A DNA stretch of 64,000 nt, from the NCBI GenBank assembly GCA_944322945.1, contig CALUQN010000002.1:1-64000 (forward strand). The letters are read 5' to 3'. The position numbers were made by a program, and so were the translations under genes. This stretch comes from Candidatus Gastranaerophilales bacterium (GTDB taxonomy: Bacteria; Cyanobacteriota; Vampirovibrionia; Gastranaerophilales; Gastranaerophilaceae). The notes under the pieces are model-generated. The model was given only the letters and a program-made list of their open reading frames with translations. It was not told the DNA's origin and did not search any database. Shown piece after piece: positions 1 to 6,571 of this stretch. The stretch's first letter is position 1, and each line of letters begins with the position of its first letter.

Positions 1-6
1 TGCCAT
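1..6 (-). CDS. First two codons of a gene running off the left edge
   Basis: On the minus strand an ATG at 6-4 followed by GCA is preceded by a strong ribosome-binding site (GGAGG, about nine bases upstream) and a well-spaced promoter at 29-57. This is the start of a gene that leaves the window. Nothing can be said about its product. Confidence 0.5.
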
Positions 7-28
7 TTCTCTTTTCCTCCTACTCTTT

Positions 29-57
29 ATTATACATCTTTTTCCTTTTATTAGCAA
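29..57 (-). promoter_or_regulatory. Sigma-70 promoter of the left-edge gene
   Basis: Read on the minus strand: -35 TTGCTA (57-52), 17-base spacer, -10 TATAAT (34-29). The -35 lies inside a 26-bp sequence (45-70) that recurs exactly at 11954-11979, so part of this promoter is repeat-derived. Confidence 0.6.
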
Positions 58-60
58 TAG

Positions 61-590
61 TATGGTAACAGTACCCCGACCTGGGGAGGGTACAAAGTTT
101 CTGTAGGTCAGGCATTGCCTGACCTACTTATTGTCACCCTGAATTTATTTCAGGGTCTTAGTTCGTAAAGTGCTGGCAAGATTTTCCGCATGGCAAGATC
201 CTGAACAGCTTGAAAATCACGTTTTTTTTGAAAAACGGATTTTCTACGCTTTCAGGATGACATTAAGACCTCACCCCCACCCCCTCTCCTAGATTAGGAG
301 AGGGAAGAATATTGAAAAGCTCTTACGGGCGCACTAAAAGCCGCCTGTTAAAAGACTTTCAAAATTTCTTGCACATCTTCAAAAGGCGACTTTTTGAAAG
401 ATGAATAGTCCTATTGATGCAAACGTTACGTTTGCCCCCACCCTTGCCCTCCCCGACCTGGGGAGGGTACAAAGTGCATTATTGAGTTTATGTAGGTCAG
501 GCATTGCCTGACAGCATTCTGTATTTTTTAGTTATAGGTGGGCAAAGCGAACGCGTGCCCACCGGCCGACTAATTACTCCCGTTGATGCA
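61..590. repeat. Intergenic mosaic of palindromic repeats
   Basis: A gene-free stretch built of short units that recur elsewhere in the window. It holds a CCCGACCTGGGGAGGG unit near 75 and again near 450, a TCAGGCATTGCCTGA palindrome at 103-127 and 492-512, a unit spelling 'tttctacgctttcaggatga' near 240, an 'aggagaggg' unit near 295, a roughly 100-bp unit at 318-420, a GCAAACGTTACGTTTGC palindrome at 418-434, and a GGTGGGCAAAGCG/CGTGCCCACC palindrome at 537-563. No coding sequence is convincing here. Confidence 0.85.
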
Positions 591-600
591 AGCACGTGTT

Positions 601-1320
601 TTACATGCTTAGTTTAGCTATCTTGATGTTGAAGACGCTCTCTACGTCTATCCCGTACAAGATGTTCGTTATTAAATCGTCCGGTCTGATGTTCTTTAAG
701 TTCTCTATGTGCTGTAATATCCCCAGTACCTTCGCGTCTGTGTATTCCTCTACCAGTCTGGGCAGGTTCTTTATGTTTAAATCCGCACTGTCATCTGGAT
801 ATTCGTTTAAAATTACCCCTCTGACTGCTATGTCCCGGCTTTTGGCAAAGTTTAACGTCATTATTATGTTGTTCACGGTTGTTTTTTCAGGCGATACTAC
901 TAGCAATACAGGTACCCCAAGCGATTTGACAATGTCTGCCTCCAGCAAACTCCCCGTCAGCGGCGCCGCTAACCCCTGGCTGCCGTCTGTTATTATACAC
1001 TCGCTCTCGTGAAAAATTTGCTCGTAATCCTGGATTATCTTTTCCCGCTCTATCGTCACTCCGCTGCTTCCTGCAGCCAGCACAGGTACCGCTTTTTGCG
1101 GAAATAAATAGCTGAAATAGGTTTTTATATACGGGTCTATGAATTTTACGTAAGCCAAATCCGGCGCCTGTATAAATCCGTTTTTCTCTATTGCATTTGT
1201 CTGAACTGGCTTGTAAACACTGGTAGAATATCCTAAACACTGCATTGTGGCTGCAAGACCGGCTGTGATAAACGTTTTTCCCGAATTTTGTTCTGTTCCG
1301 CTTACGTATAACTCTAGCAT
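601..1320 (-). CDS. bioD: BioD-like dethiobiotin synthetase family ATPase
   Basis: A 239-aa soluble P-loop protein. Residues 8-16 (GTEQNSGKT) form the phosphate-binding loop, followed by the KPVQT substrate segment near residue 37 that is typical of BioD, which closes the ureido ring of dethiobiotin with ATP and CO2. The later VEGAGG-type segment of BioD reads ITDGSQGL here, so substrate specificity is less certain. The gene starts 12 bases after the xerD stop and is probably co-transcribed with it. No other biotin gene lies in the window. A BioD-like regulatory ATPase is the main alternative. Confidence 0.7.
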   Translation of the reverse strand: MLELYVSGTEQNSGKTFITAGLAATMQCLGYSTSVYKPVQTNAIEKNGFIQAPDLAYVKFIDPYIKTYFSYLFPQKAVPVLAAGSSGVTIEREKIIQDYEQIFHESECIITDGSQGLAAPLTGSLLEADIVKSLGVPVLLVVSPEKTTVNNIIMTLNFAKSRDIAVRGVILNEYPDDSADLNIKNLPRLVEEYTDAKVLGILQHIENLKNIRPDDLITNILYGIDVESVFNIKIAKLSM

Positions 1321-1332
1321 AGCCTTATACTA

Positions 1333-2193
1333 TCATGACTCATTATTGATTGCAAAATATACCTCTTTTAACCGTTTTTTGCTTATGTGTGTGTACAGCT
1401 GCGTCGTTGCAACATCACTGTGCCCTAAAAGTTCCTGTACTATCCGCAGGTCTGCTCCGTTTTCTAAAAGGTGTGTTGCAAAACTGTGCCTTAGGGTGTG
1501 CGGAGAGATGTGTTTGTGTATCTTTTCGCCTTGTCCTCTTATAAAATTGTACACGTCCTGCCTTGTTAAAACCCTGCCTTGTTCGTTTACTAACAACTTT
1601 TTTGTGTCAATCCGGTGTTTTTTTATAGTGTAATCCCGCTCCGGCAGATAGTTTTTTATTGCCGTAATTGCTTTGCTTCCCAGCGGTACTATTCTGTCCT
1701 TGGAACCCTTCCCCGTTGTCTGAAGGTATTTTGCCTTTAAGTCAAAGTCATTTATATTTAAATTGACAAGTTCTGATACCCTCAATCCGCACCCGTACAG
1801 CAGTTCTACTATTACTCGCTCGATTTTGTTAAGGTTATCATTTAATATAGCTTCTATTTCCTGTATGGTCATGACTTTTGGCAGTCTTTTCGGAACCTTA
1901 GGCTGCTCAAGCGTTAAGGTCGGGTTTGTTCTGCAAATCTCCGACGCGCACAGCCATTTAAAAAATCCCCTCAATGACGCTATCTTTCGCATTACACTCG
2001 TTGAGGAATACTCCTTTTCCCGCAAATTTCTTATGTATCCGTTCAGGTGGCTGCGCTGAATTTCGCGGATATCAGCCCCGCAAAATTCCAAAAAATCCGT
2101 CAAATCACGCCTGTATGCCTCAAGCGTGTTTTCACTCAGACCCTTTTCTACCTCCAAATATTCCAGATATTCCGACAAAATTTGCACGTTCAT
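1333..2193 (-). CDS. xerD: Tyrosine recombinase XerC/XerD
   Basis: A site-specific recombinase of 286 aa from the start chosen here, the usual Xer length. An N-terminal SAM-like core-binding domain precedes the catalytic domain. The catalytic residues are visible: Arg in GCGLRVSEL, HxxR in HTLRHSFATHLL, His in LLGHSDVATTQ and the nucleophilic Tyr in LYTHIS. The usual role is chromosome dimer resolution at dif. An upstream in-frame start at 2220 exists, but a perfect TATAAT lies six bases before the ATG at 2193, so 2193 is preferred. XerC versus XerD cannot be decided from one gene. It leads the xerD-bioD pair. Confidence 0.85.
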   Translation of the reverse strand: MNVQILSEYLEYLEVEKGLSENTLEAYRRDLTDFLEFCGADIREIQRSHLNGYIRNLREKEYSSTSVMRKIASLRGFFKWLCASEICRTNPTLTLEQPKVPKRLPKVMTIQEIEAILNDNLNKIERVIVELLYGCGLRVSELVNLNINDFDLKAKYLQTTGKGSKDRIVPLGSKAITAIKNYLPERDYTIKKHRIDTKKLLVNEQGRVLTRQDVYNFIRGQGEKIHKHISPHTLRHSFATHLLENGADLRIVQELLGHSDVATTQLYTHISKKRLKEVYFAINNES

Positions 2194-2199
2194 ATCCAG

Positions 2200-2205
2200 A
2201 TTATA
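2200..2205 (-). promoter_or_regulatory. TATAAT box six bases before the xerD ATG
   Basis: TATAAT on the minus strand followed by exactly six bases and ATG at 2193. Transcription would begin at or next to the start codon, implying a leaderless mRNA. No ribosome-binding site is visible. Confidence 0.5.
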
Positions 2206-2220
2206 ATACTTTTTGGGCAA

Positions 2221-2250
2221 ATAAAAAAGGCTGAAGTTTTATCTCAGCCC
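2221..2250 (-). terminator. Rho-independent terminator of the 162-aa gene
   Basis: On the minus strand GGCTGA, a 9-base loop and TCAGCC are followed by TTTTTT. It lies just after the stop of the gene at 2285-2773 and before the xerD -10 box. Confidence 0.75.
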
Positions 2251-2284
2251 TGATTATGTGTGAGTAAATGTTTATTTATAAGTT

Positions 2285-2773
2285 CTATGTGAAAAACGGA
2301 TTTAATTGATCTTCAATTTCAGGCATACTATCTGCAATTCTTGCTCTGATTTCCGGTGTAACAAATTTCGGATTTACATTTGCAAGTGCTGCTTCAAATG
2401 CGTCTTCCTGATCTGCTGCAGATACCGGTACAAATGATTCAAATTCGCTGATTGCTGCTGTAATTCTGTTTTCGTTAGCGACAGCGTTATATCTTTTTAC
2501 GCCGGCTAATTCTTTGTCTGTCAAAACTTCACCTAATACGGAAGCAAATTCAGGGTCTAATGCCACCCCTTTTGATGAACTAAAACCAAAATATGCGCTG
2601 ATTAGTTCACTGTCAGTCATTGCAACTTTCGGTTCATTGCCTGCTGCCGGATTTTCTTTTACATCAACAGTTTCTTTCGGTGCTGTCTGTTCGGTTACTT
2701 CTGATTTTTTGGTTTTTACTGTGTAACCTTGTGTTTGTCCTGTAATAAATGGATTAATTTTGTTGTCGCCCAT
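2285..2773 (-). CDS. Unrecognised 162-aa protein with a sigma-28-like promoter
   Basis: A soluble, acidic protein with no signal peptide or membrane segment. Residues 1-50 are polar and low in complexity (Lys/Thr/Glu/Pro-rich). The rest looks helical, with conserved-looking short helices to the end (PEIEDQLNPFF). I do not recognise a family. A good ribosome-binding site (GGAGA) lies seven bases before the ATG. The upstream region carries a sigma-28-like promoter (2809-2836) and an HLR1-like box (2992-3006), so a link to motility or the cell surface is inferred. It is monocistronic, with its own terminator at 2221-2250. Confidence 0.75.
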   Translation of the reverse strand: MGDNKINPFITGQTQGYTVKTKKSEVTEQTAPKETVDVKENPAAGNEPKVAMTDSELISAYFGFSSSKGVALDPEFASVLGEVLTDKELAGVKRYNAVANENRITAAISEFESFVPVSAADQEDAFEAALANVNPKFVTPEIRARIADSMPEIEDQLNPFFT

Positions 2774-2808
2774 TTCTTTTCTCCGTTTTTAATTTACTCA
2801 CATTCTAT

Positions 2809-2836
2809 TTATCGGTATTTTTTATAATAATCTTTA
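2809..2836 (-). promoter_or_regulatory. Sigma-28 (FliA)-type promoter
   Basis: On the minus strand TAAAGATT (2836-2829), 12 bases, then ACCGATAA (2816-2809). The FliA consensus is TAAAGTTT-N11-GCCGATAA, so only two positions and one base of spacing differ. A fliA gene lies at 26967-27818. Transcription would start near 2800, giving a leader of about 27 bases with the ribosome-binding site. Confidence 0.6.
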
Positions 2837-2991
2837 ATAAAAAGACTATTTTTTTTGATTTTTGTAACATTAATTTACATAGTTATTGATTTTCTCTATC
2901 CTTTTTAAAATGTGTTTTTTATACTCGTATTTATATAAAGTATTTTCAGATATAAAAATTGCTCAAATCATATATATTTTTTATATTTTAT

Positions 2992-3006
2992 TTACATTTG
3001 TTTACA
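2992..3006 (-). promoter_or_regulatory. HLR1-like direct-repeat operator
   Basis: TGTAA-ACAAA-TGTAA on the minus strand. Read on the plus strand the extended site is TTTACATT-TG-TTTACAAA, an exact fit to the cyanobacterial HLR1 box bound by RpaB. It lies between the divergent genes at 2773 and 3208. Confidence 0.5.
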
Positions 3007-3049
3007 AATTATAAAAAGCGGGAATTAATGGGGGTTTGTAAAAAGACAA

Positions 3050-3120
3050 CCGGCGAAAAGGCTTTAATATAGTAGACCTAAGGGTAAGATAATTTACCCA
3101 TTAGGGTAATAGCCTGCCGG
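3050..3120 (+). ncRNA. Structured RNA candidate in the leader of the LuxR-type gene
   Basis: Nested complementary segments: CCGGC (3050-3054) with GCCGG (3116-3120); GGCT (3060-3063) with AGCC (3111-3114); and a distal stem CCTAAGGGTAA (3077-3087) with TTACCC-A-TTAGG (3094-3105). The two stems are separated by a purine-rich asymmetric internal loop. No U-tract follows, so this is not a terminator. It sits about 90 bases before the start at 3208. It matches no riboswitch class I can recall. Structure was paired by eye only. Confidence 0.4.
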
Positions 3121-3207
3121 AATGGATTTGAATAATAATATTATTATTAATAGATAAAAAAGAAAGAAGAGAAAAATAACAAACTAAAACCTGAAAGATT
3201 AAGATAT

Positions 3208-3408
3208 ATGGACTTAGAAGAAGTAATAGAGGTTTTGACCAAAAAAGAATACAAAGTCTTTAATTATTTACTTGAGGGGAAAACAAACCGTGAAATAGCG
3301 GAACTTATGGTAGTAACGCAGCACACAGTAAAAGCACATGTAAGCGCGGTACTGAAAAAATTAAAAGTAAAGAGAAGAGTAGAATTAATATTAAAATATA
3401 AGGTTTAA
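3208..3408 (+). CDS. Small LuxR/GerE-type DNA-binding protein
   Basis: A 66-aa protein consisting only of a LuxR-type helix-turn-helix: [20 protein letters not shown], then [22 protein letters not shown], the classic recognition-helix region. It lacks the receiver or ligand-binding domain normally attached, so it is either a stand-alone DNA-binding protein or needs a partner. No strong ribosome-binding site precedes the ATG, and a structured leader (3050-3120) lies upstream. It overlaps the convergent lepA by four bases, the two stop codons sharing TTAA. Confidence 0.75.
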   Translation: MDLEEVIEVLTKKEYKVFNYLLEGKTNREIAELMVVTQHTVKAHVSAVLKKLKVKRRVELILKYKV

Positions 3409-5207
3409 TCGTCATCGAGGCTCAATACAGCCATAAAAGCTTCCTGCGGAACTTCAACACGTCCGACGGATTTCATTCGTTTTTTACCTTTCTTTTGTTT
3501 TTCAAGCAGCTTGCGTTTACGGGAAATATCTCCGCCGTAGCATTTATCAAGAACATTTTTGCGCATTGCTTTTATGTTAGTTCGGGCGATAACGCGTCCT
3601 CCGATAGCTGCCTGGATAGGAACTTCAAACAGCTGCCGCGGGATAATTTCTTTTAATTTATTGGTTAACTTTTGGCCGATGTAGTAAGCGCTGTCTTCGT
3701 GGCAGATGACAGATAGAGCGTCAACAACTTCGCCGGCGAGCATAATATCCAGTTTAACGAGTTTTGAGCGTTTGTAGTCGCTGAACTCATAATCAAGACT
3801 GGCGTAACCTTTTGAACGTGATTTAAGCTGGTCATAAAAATCAGTGATAACTTCGCTGAGCGGAATTTCGTAATCCAGCGAGGCGCGGACTTTGTCGAGA
3901 TAAGTCATGTTGTGGAAGATACCGCGTTTGGTCTGGCACAAATCCATCAGGGTTCCGACAAAATCGTTCGGGGTAATAATTTGTACTCTGACGTATGGTT
4001 CTTCAATAAAATCTCTGACCTGGGCCGGCGGGAGGTTTGCGGGGTTGTCAATTTCAACGACTTCGCCGTTGGTTTTGTGAACCCTGTAGACAACGGAAGG
4101 TGCGGTTGTAACAAGCGCAAGGTTATATTCACGCTCCAGTCTTTCCTGGGCAATTTCCATGTGCAGCATTCCCAAAAATCCGCAGCGGAAGCCGAATCCT
4201 AATGCGCTTGAAGTTTCAGGTTCAAAGGTTATACTGCTGTCATTTAGTTTAAGCTTTTCCAGCGCTTCTTTGAGGTCGTGGTAATCATCGTTATCTACAG
4301 GATACATTCCGGAAAAAACCATAGGGAGAGCTTCTTTGTACCCTGGAAGCGGTTCTGCCGCGGGTTGGTCGACATCGGTGATTGTATCTCCGACAAACCG
4401 TGTCAATTCTTTAATGGAGCCGGCAAAATAACCTACATCGCCGCAGACAAGTTCTTCCACCTGAACTCTTGTCGGCGTTAGGTAGCCGAGTTCAACAATT
4501 TCGTATTCTTTGCCGGATGCCATAAACTTAATATGTTCACCGAGTTTCATTTTGCCGTCGATAATTTTGAAAAAGCACAGTGTGCCTAAGTACTGGTCAT
4601 AGGCGCTGTCAAACACAAGTGCACGAAGGGGTTTGTCAGTTGTATCAACAGGCGGCGGCACAAAATCAACAACAGCTTCCAGAACATCTTCAATCCCAAT
4701 GCCTGCTTTTGCGCTGACAGGGATTGCCATTGAGGCATCTATCCCTAAAATTTCTTCTATTTCGTGTTTAACACGTTCAACATCAGCTGACGGCAGGTCA
4801 ATTTTGTTAATAACGGGAATAATTTCAAGGTTTTGTTCAATAGCCATATAGACATTGGCGAGGGTTTGGGCTTCAACGCCCTGAGTAGCGTCAACAATTA
4901 ACAGAGCGCCCTCGCAGGCTGCAAGCGAGCGTGAGACTTCGTAAGAAAAATCCACATGCCCCGGAGTATCAATAAGATTAAGGATATAATCTTTGCCGTT
5001 TTTGGATTTGTAATTCATTCTTGCGGCGTTCAGTTTGATAGTAATCCCGCGTTCGCGTTCAATATCCATTGAATCAAGAATTTGATCCTGCATATCACGC
5101 TGTGCGACTGTTCCGGTAAATTCCAGTAATCTGTCGGCTAGTGTTGATTTTCCGTGGTCAATGTGGGCTATTATACAAAAATTTCTTACATTCTCTTTAT
5201 ATTTCAT
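3405..5207 (-). CDS. lepA: Elongation factor 4 (LepA), ribosome-associated GTPase
   Basis: A 600-aa translational GTPase of standard LepA length from the start chosen here. The G1 motif AHIDHGKST is near residue 15, followed by the switch [10 protein letters not shown], the NKIDLP guanine-specificity motif, EF-G-like domains and the LepA-specific C-terminus ([21 protein letters not shown]). It acts on stalled or biogenesis-stage ribosomes. The open frame extends to 5261, but the extra residues are hydrophobic and unlike LepA, and a TATAAT lies seven bases before the ATG at 5207. Confidence is high. Confidence 0.95.
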   Translation of the reverse strand: MKYKENVRNFCIIAHIDHGKSTLADRLLEFTGTVAQRDMQDQILDSMDIERERGITIKLNAARMNYKSKNGKDYILNLIDTPGHVDFSYEVSRSLAACEGALLIVDATQGVEAQTLANVYMAIEQNLEIIPVINKIDLPSADVERVKHEIEEILGIDASMAIPVSAKAGIGIEDVLEAVVDFVPPPVDTTDKPLRALVFDSAYDQYLGTLCFFKIIDGKMKLGEHIKFMASGKEYEIVELGYLTPTRVQVEELVCGDVGYFAGSIKELTRFVGDTITDVDQPAAEPLPGYKEALPMVFSGMYPVDNDDYHDLKEALEKLKLNDSSITFEPETSSALGFGFRCGFLGMLHMEIAQERLEREYNLALVTTAPSVVYRVHKTNGEVVEIDNPANLPPAQVRDFIEEPYVRVQIITPNDFVGTLMDLCQTKRGIFHNMTYLDKVRASLDYEIPLSEVITDFYDQLKSRSKGYASLDYEFSDYKRSKLVKLDIMLAGEVVDALSVICHEDSAYYIGQKLTNKLKEIIPRQLFEVPIQAAIGGRVIARTNIKAMRKNVLDKCYGGDISRKRKLLEKQKKGKKRMKSVGRVEVPQEAFMAVLSLDDD

Positions 5208-5214
5208 ATTAATA

Positions 5215-5220
5215 ATTATA
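5215..5220 (-). promoter_or_regulatory. TATAAT box seven bases before the lepA ATG
   Basis: TATAAT on the minus strand, seven bases, then ATG at 5207. No ribosome-binding site is seen. This is a candidate leaderless start like those at 2193, 15195, 18143, 21309 and 30209. Confidence 0.4.
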
Positions 5221-5329
5221 TTAAAAAAAAGATTTACCGCAAACAGCAATGCTTTGTACAAATATAATGTTTTAAAAAATGAGTATCTTAAAATTTTTTA
5301 ACCATTTCTACGAAGGGAGGGCATATTTT

Positions 5330-5391
5330 CATTTCTTAACAAAATATTTGCGCAATGAATTTTTAGAGAAAAGATAATATGTTAAGAAATG
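5330..5391. repeat. Inverted repeat, 11-bp perfect arms
   Basis: CATTTCTTAAC at 5330-5340 and GTTAAGAAATG at 5381-5391. A third related copy (AAGAAATGTTAAG) follows near 5418. The stretch 5262-5500 has no open frame of note. This could be a hairpin in a small RNA or a protein-binding region. Confidence 0.5.
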
Positions 5392-5499
5392 CTAAAGTGT
5401 AAACAAGTCTTGCGTGAAGAAATGTTAAGTTGTAATAGAAAAAGATATTGCGAAATATTAAGATATTTTAGTTAGCCTGCGCTTAGAACATTATTTTTG

Positions 5500-6180
5500 G
5501 AGAGGAGCAGGGGTGAGGTGTTAATGTCAGGCAATGCCTGACCTACATAAACTTTGTACCCTCCCCAGGTCGGGGAGGGCTAGGGTGGGGAGCAAACGTT
5601 ACGTTTGCATCAATAGTACTATTCAACTTTCAAAAAATCGCCTTTTGAAGATGTTCAAGAAACTTTAAAAGTCTTTGAAAATCCGGCTTTTATTTCGCCC
5701 GTTAGAGCTTTTCAATATTCTTCCCTCTCCTAAATTAGGAGAGCGGATTTGCCGGCTATTACTAACTCCTCCCCCTTGACGGGGAGGCTGGGTGGGGGTG
5801 TCTCCCTTAGGGCAGGGTGAGGTCTTTCTGTCATCCTGAAAGCGTAGAAAATCTGTTTAAAAATGACGCTAAGACGTTAAGACGTTAGGACGATAAGTTC
5901 ATTTCACCCTCTCCTAAATTAGGAGAGGGGCAGGGGTGAGGTCTTACCGTCATTCTGAACCCGATGGCAATTCAGGGGGTGAAGAATCTCTTTTTTAATT
6001 GAGATTCTTCGGGCTAAAGCCCTCAGAATGACAGCCCTTAAAGAATATATATAGTCGACTGGTGGGCACGCGTTCGCTTTGCCCTCCCTATAACTCTGTT
6101 GGTCCCCATCCCTGCCTGTCTTGAATTCGCTTCCCCAAGCCGGGGAAGAAGGTTTAAACAAATTCAGGGTGACAGATTAA
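5500..6180. repeat. Intergenic mosaic of palindromic repeats
   Basis: Same families as at 61-590: TCAGGCAATGCCTGA at 5526-5546, CCTCCCCAGGTCGGGGAGG near 5560, GCAAACGTTACGTTTGC near 5592, the roughly 100-bp unit at 5608-5730, an aggagagg unit near 5740 and 5920, an 'attcttcgggctaaagccct' unit near 6003, and a GGTGGGCACGCGTTCGCTTTGCCC palindrome near 6060. The open frames here are repeat-derived and not credible genes. Confidence 0.85.
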
Positions 6181-6213
6181 TGAAACGGACTTATCGTCTT
6201 AACGTCCTTTTTC

Positions 6214-6228
6214 TGTAAACTTTTGTAA
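6214..6228 (+). promoter_or_regulatory. HLR1-like direct repeat, distal autotransporter site
   Basis: TGTAA-ACTTT-TGTAA, the same ten-base-period direct repeat as at 6311-6325, about 115 bases upstream of the -35 box of the autotransporter promoter. Confidence 0.4.
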
Positions 6229-6310
6229 CAAAATAATTTTTCATTCTAAAAACTGCCTTCAAAAATCCCAAAAATAAAACCCGCTTGTATCAAGCCTTTT
6301 AAATGCCAAT

Positions 6311-6325
6311 TGTAAACAATTGTAA
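6311..6325 (+). promoter_or_regulatory. HLR1-like direct repeat, proximal autotransporter site
   Basis: TGTAA-ACAAT-TGTAA. On the other strand it reads TTTACAAT-TG-TTTACAAT, an exact match to the cyanobacterial HLR1 consensus. It ends 18 bases before the -35 box at 6344, a position suited to activation by an OmpR/PhoB-class regulator. Confidence 0.5.
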
Positions 6326-6343
6326 AAATGTTGCGCTAAACAC

Positions 6344-6372
6344 TTGAAATTTTATTTAAAATGGTATATAAT
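6344..6372 (+). promoter_or_regulatory. Sigma-70 promoter of the autotransporter
   Basis: TTGAAA (6344-6349), a 17-base spacer and TATAAT (6367-6372). Transcription would start near 6379, leaving a leader of about 80 bases before the ATG at 6462. Confidence 0.7.
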
Positions 6373-6381
6373 ATGAATATA

Positions 6382-6423
6382 GGGTGCACATATTATTTAT
6401 TCAAGATTTGCACAGCCGCACCC
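6382..6423 (+). other. Hairpin in the autotransporter 5' leader
   Basis: GGGTGC (6382-6387) pairs with GCACCC (6418-6423), enclosing a 30-base loop that itself contains a second GTGCA/TGCAC pair. It lies early in the leader and could affect mRNA stability or translation. Confidence 0.35.
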
Positions 6424-6461
6424 GGGGATATATATCTTTGAACAAAAAGGAGATATTTGCT

Positions 6462-6563
6462 ATGGATTCTAAAACGGTAAAAAACTCAAACGCCGAAACC
6501 CTTGATAAATCAGCACTTTCAGTTCGGGGGGGGGGTACTTACCCGCTTCCGGAGCGCTTTTAG
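6462..6563 (+). CDS. Start and N-region of the autotransporter, out of frame in this sequence (33 codons)
   Basis: ATG at 6462 has an excellent ribosome-binding site (AAAAAGGAG, about ten bases upstream). In the sequence as given it reads 33 codons, crosses a run of ten G (6526-6535) and stops at TAG 6561. Immediately after the run, in the frame of the large open frame that follows, lie residues YLPASGALLAALLLGAAPV, a convincing hydrophobic signal-peptide core. One more G (11) or two fewer (8) would join the ATG to that frame and give a 1,460-aa protein with a complete signal peptide. The state shown is therefore OFF, or the run length is an assembly error. Confidence 0.7.
   Translation: MDSKTVKNSNAETLDKSALSVRGGGTYPLPERF
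6526..6535 (+). repeat. G10 homopolymer, putative phase-variation switch
   Basis: Ten consecutive G in an AT-rich genome, between a start codon with a strong ribosome-binding site and the signal-peptide coding region. Poly-G tracts in this position switch surface genes by slipped-strand mispairing in other bacteria, including chlamydial pmp genes. Confidence 0.75.
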
Positions 6564-6571
6564 CGGCTCTT

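Noticed and set aside
596-1012. 138-aa open frame opposite bioD
   Set aside because: Antisense to a recognisable P-loop protein, with no ribosome-binding site.
1333-2220. xerD as integrase of a mobile element tied to the tRNA-Leu repeats
   Set aside because: It looks like a housekeeping Xer protein and lies 50 kb from the tRNA, with no phage or conjugation genes between.
2866-2880. Fifth HLR1 box (TGTAAC...TTTACA)
   Set aside because: The half-sites are inverted rather than direct, so it does not fit the motif.
5919-6161. Open frames in the repeat mosaics (also 11002-11244, 11351-11599, 11836-12018, 32968-33408, 47674-47859)
   Set aside because: Their products are read-through of the intergenic palindromes; the same peptides recur at unrelated loci.
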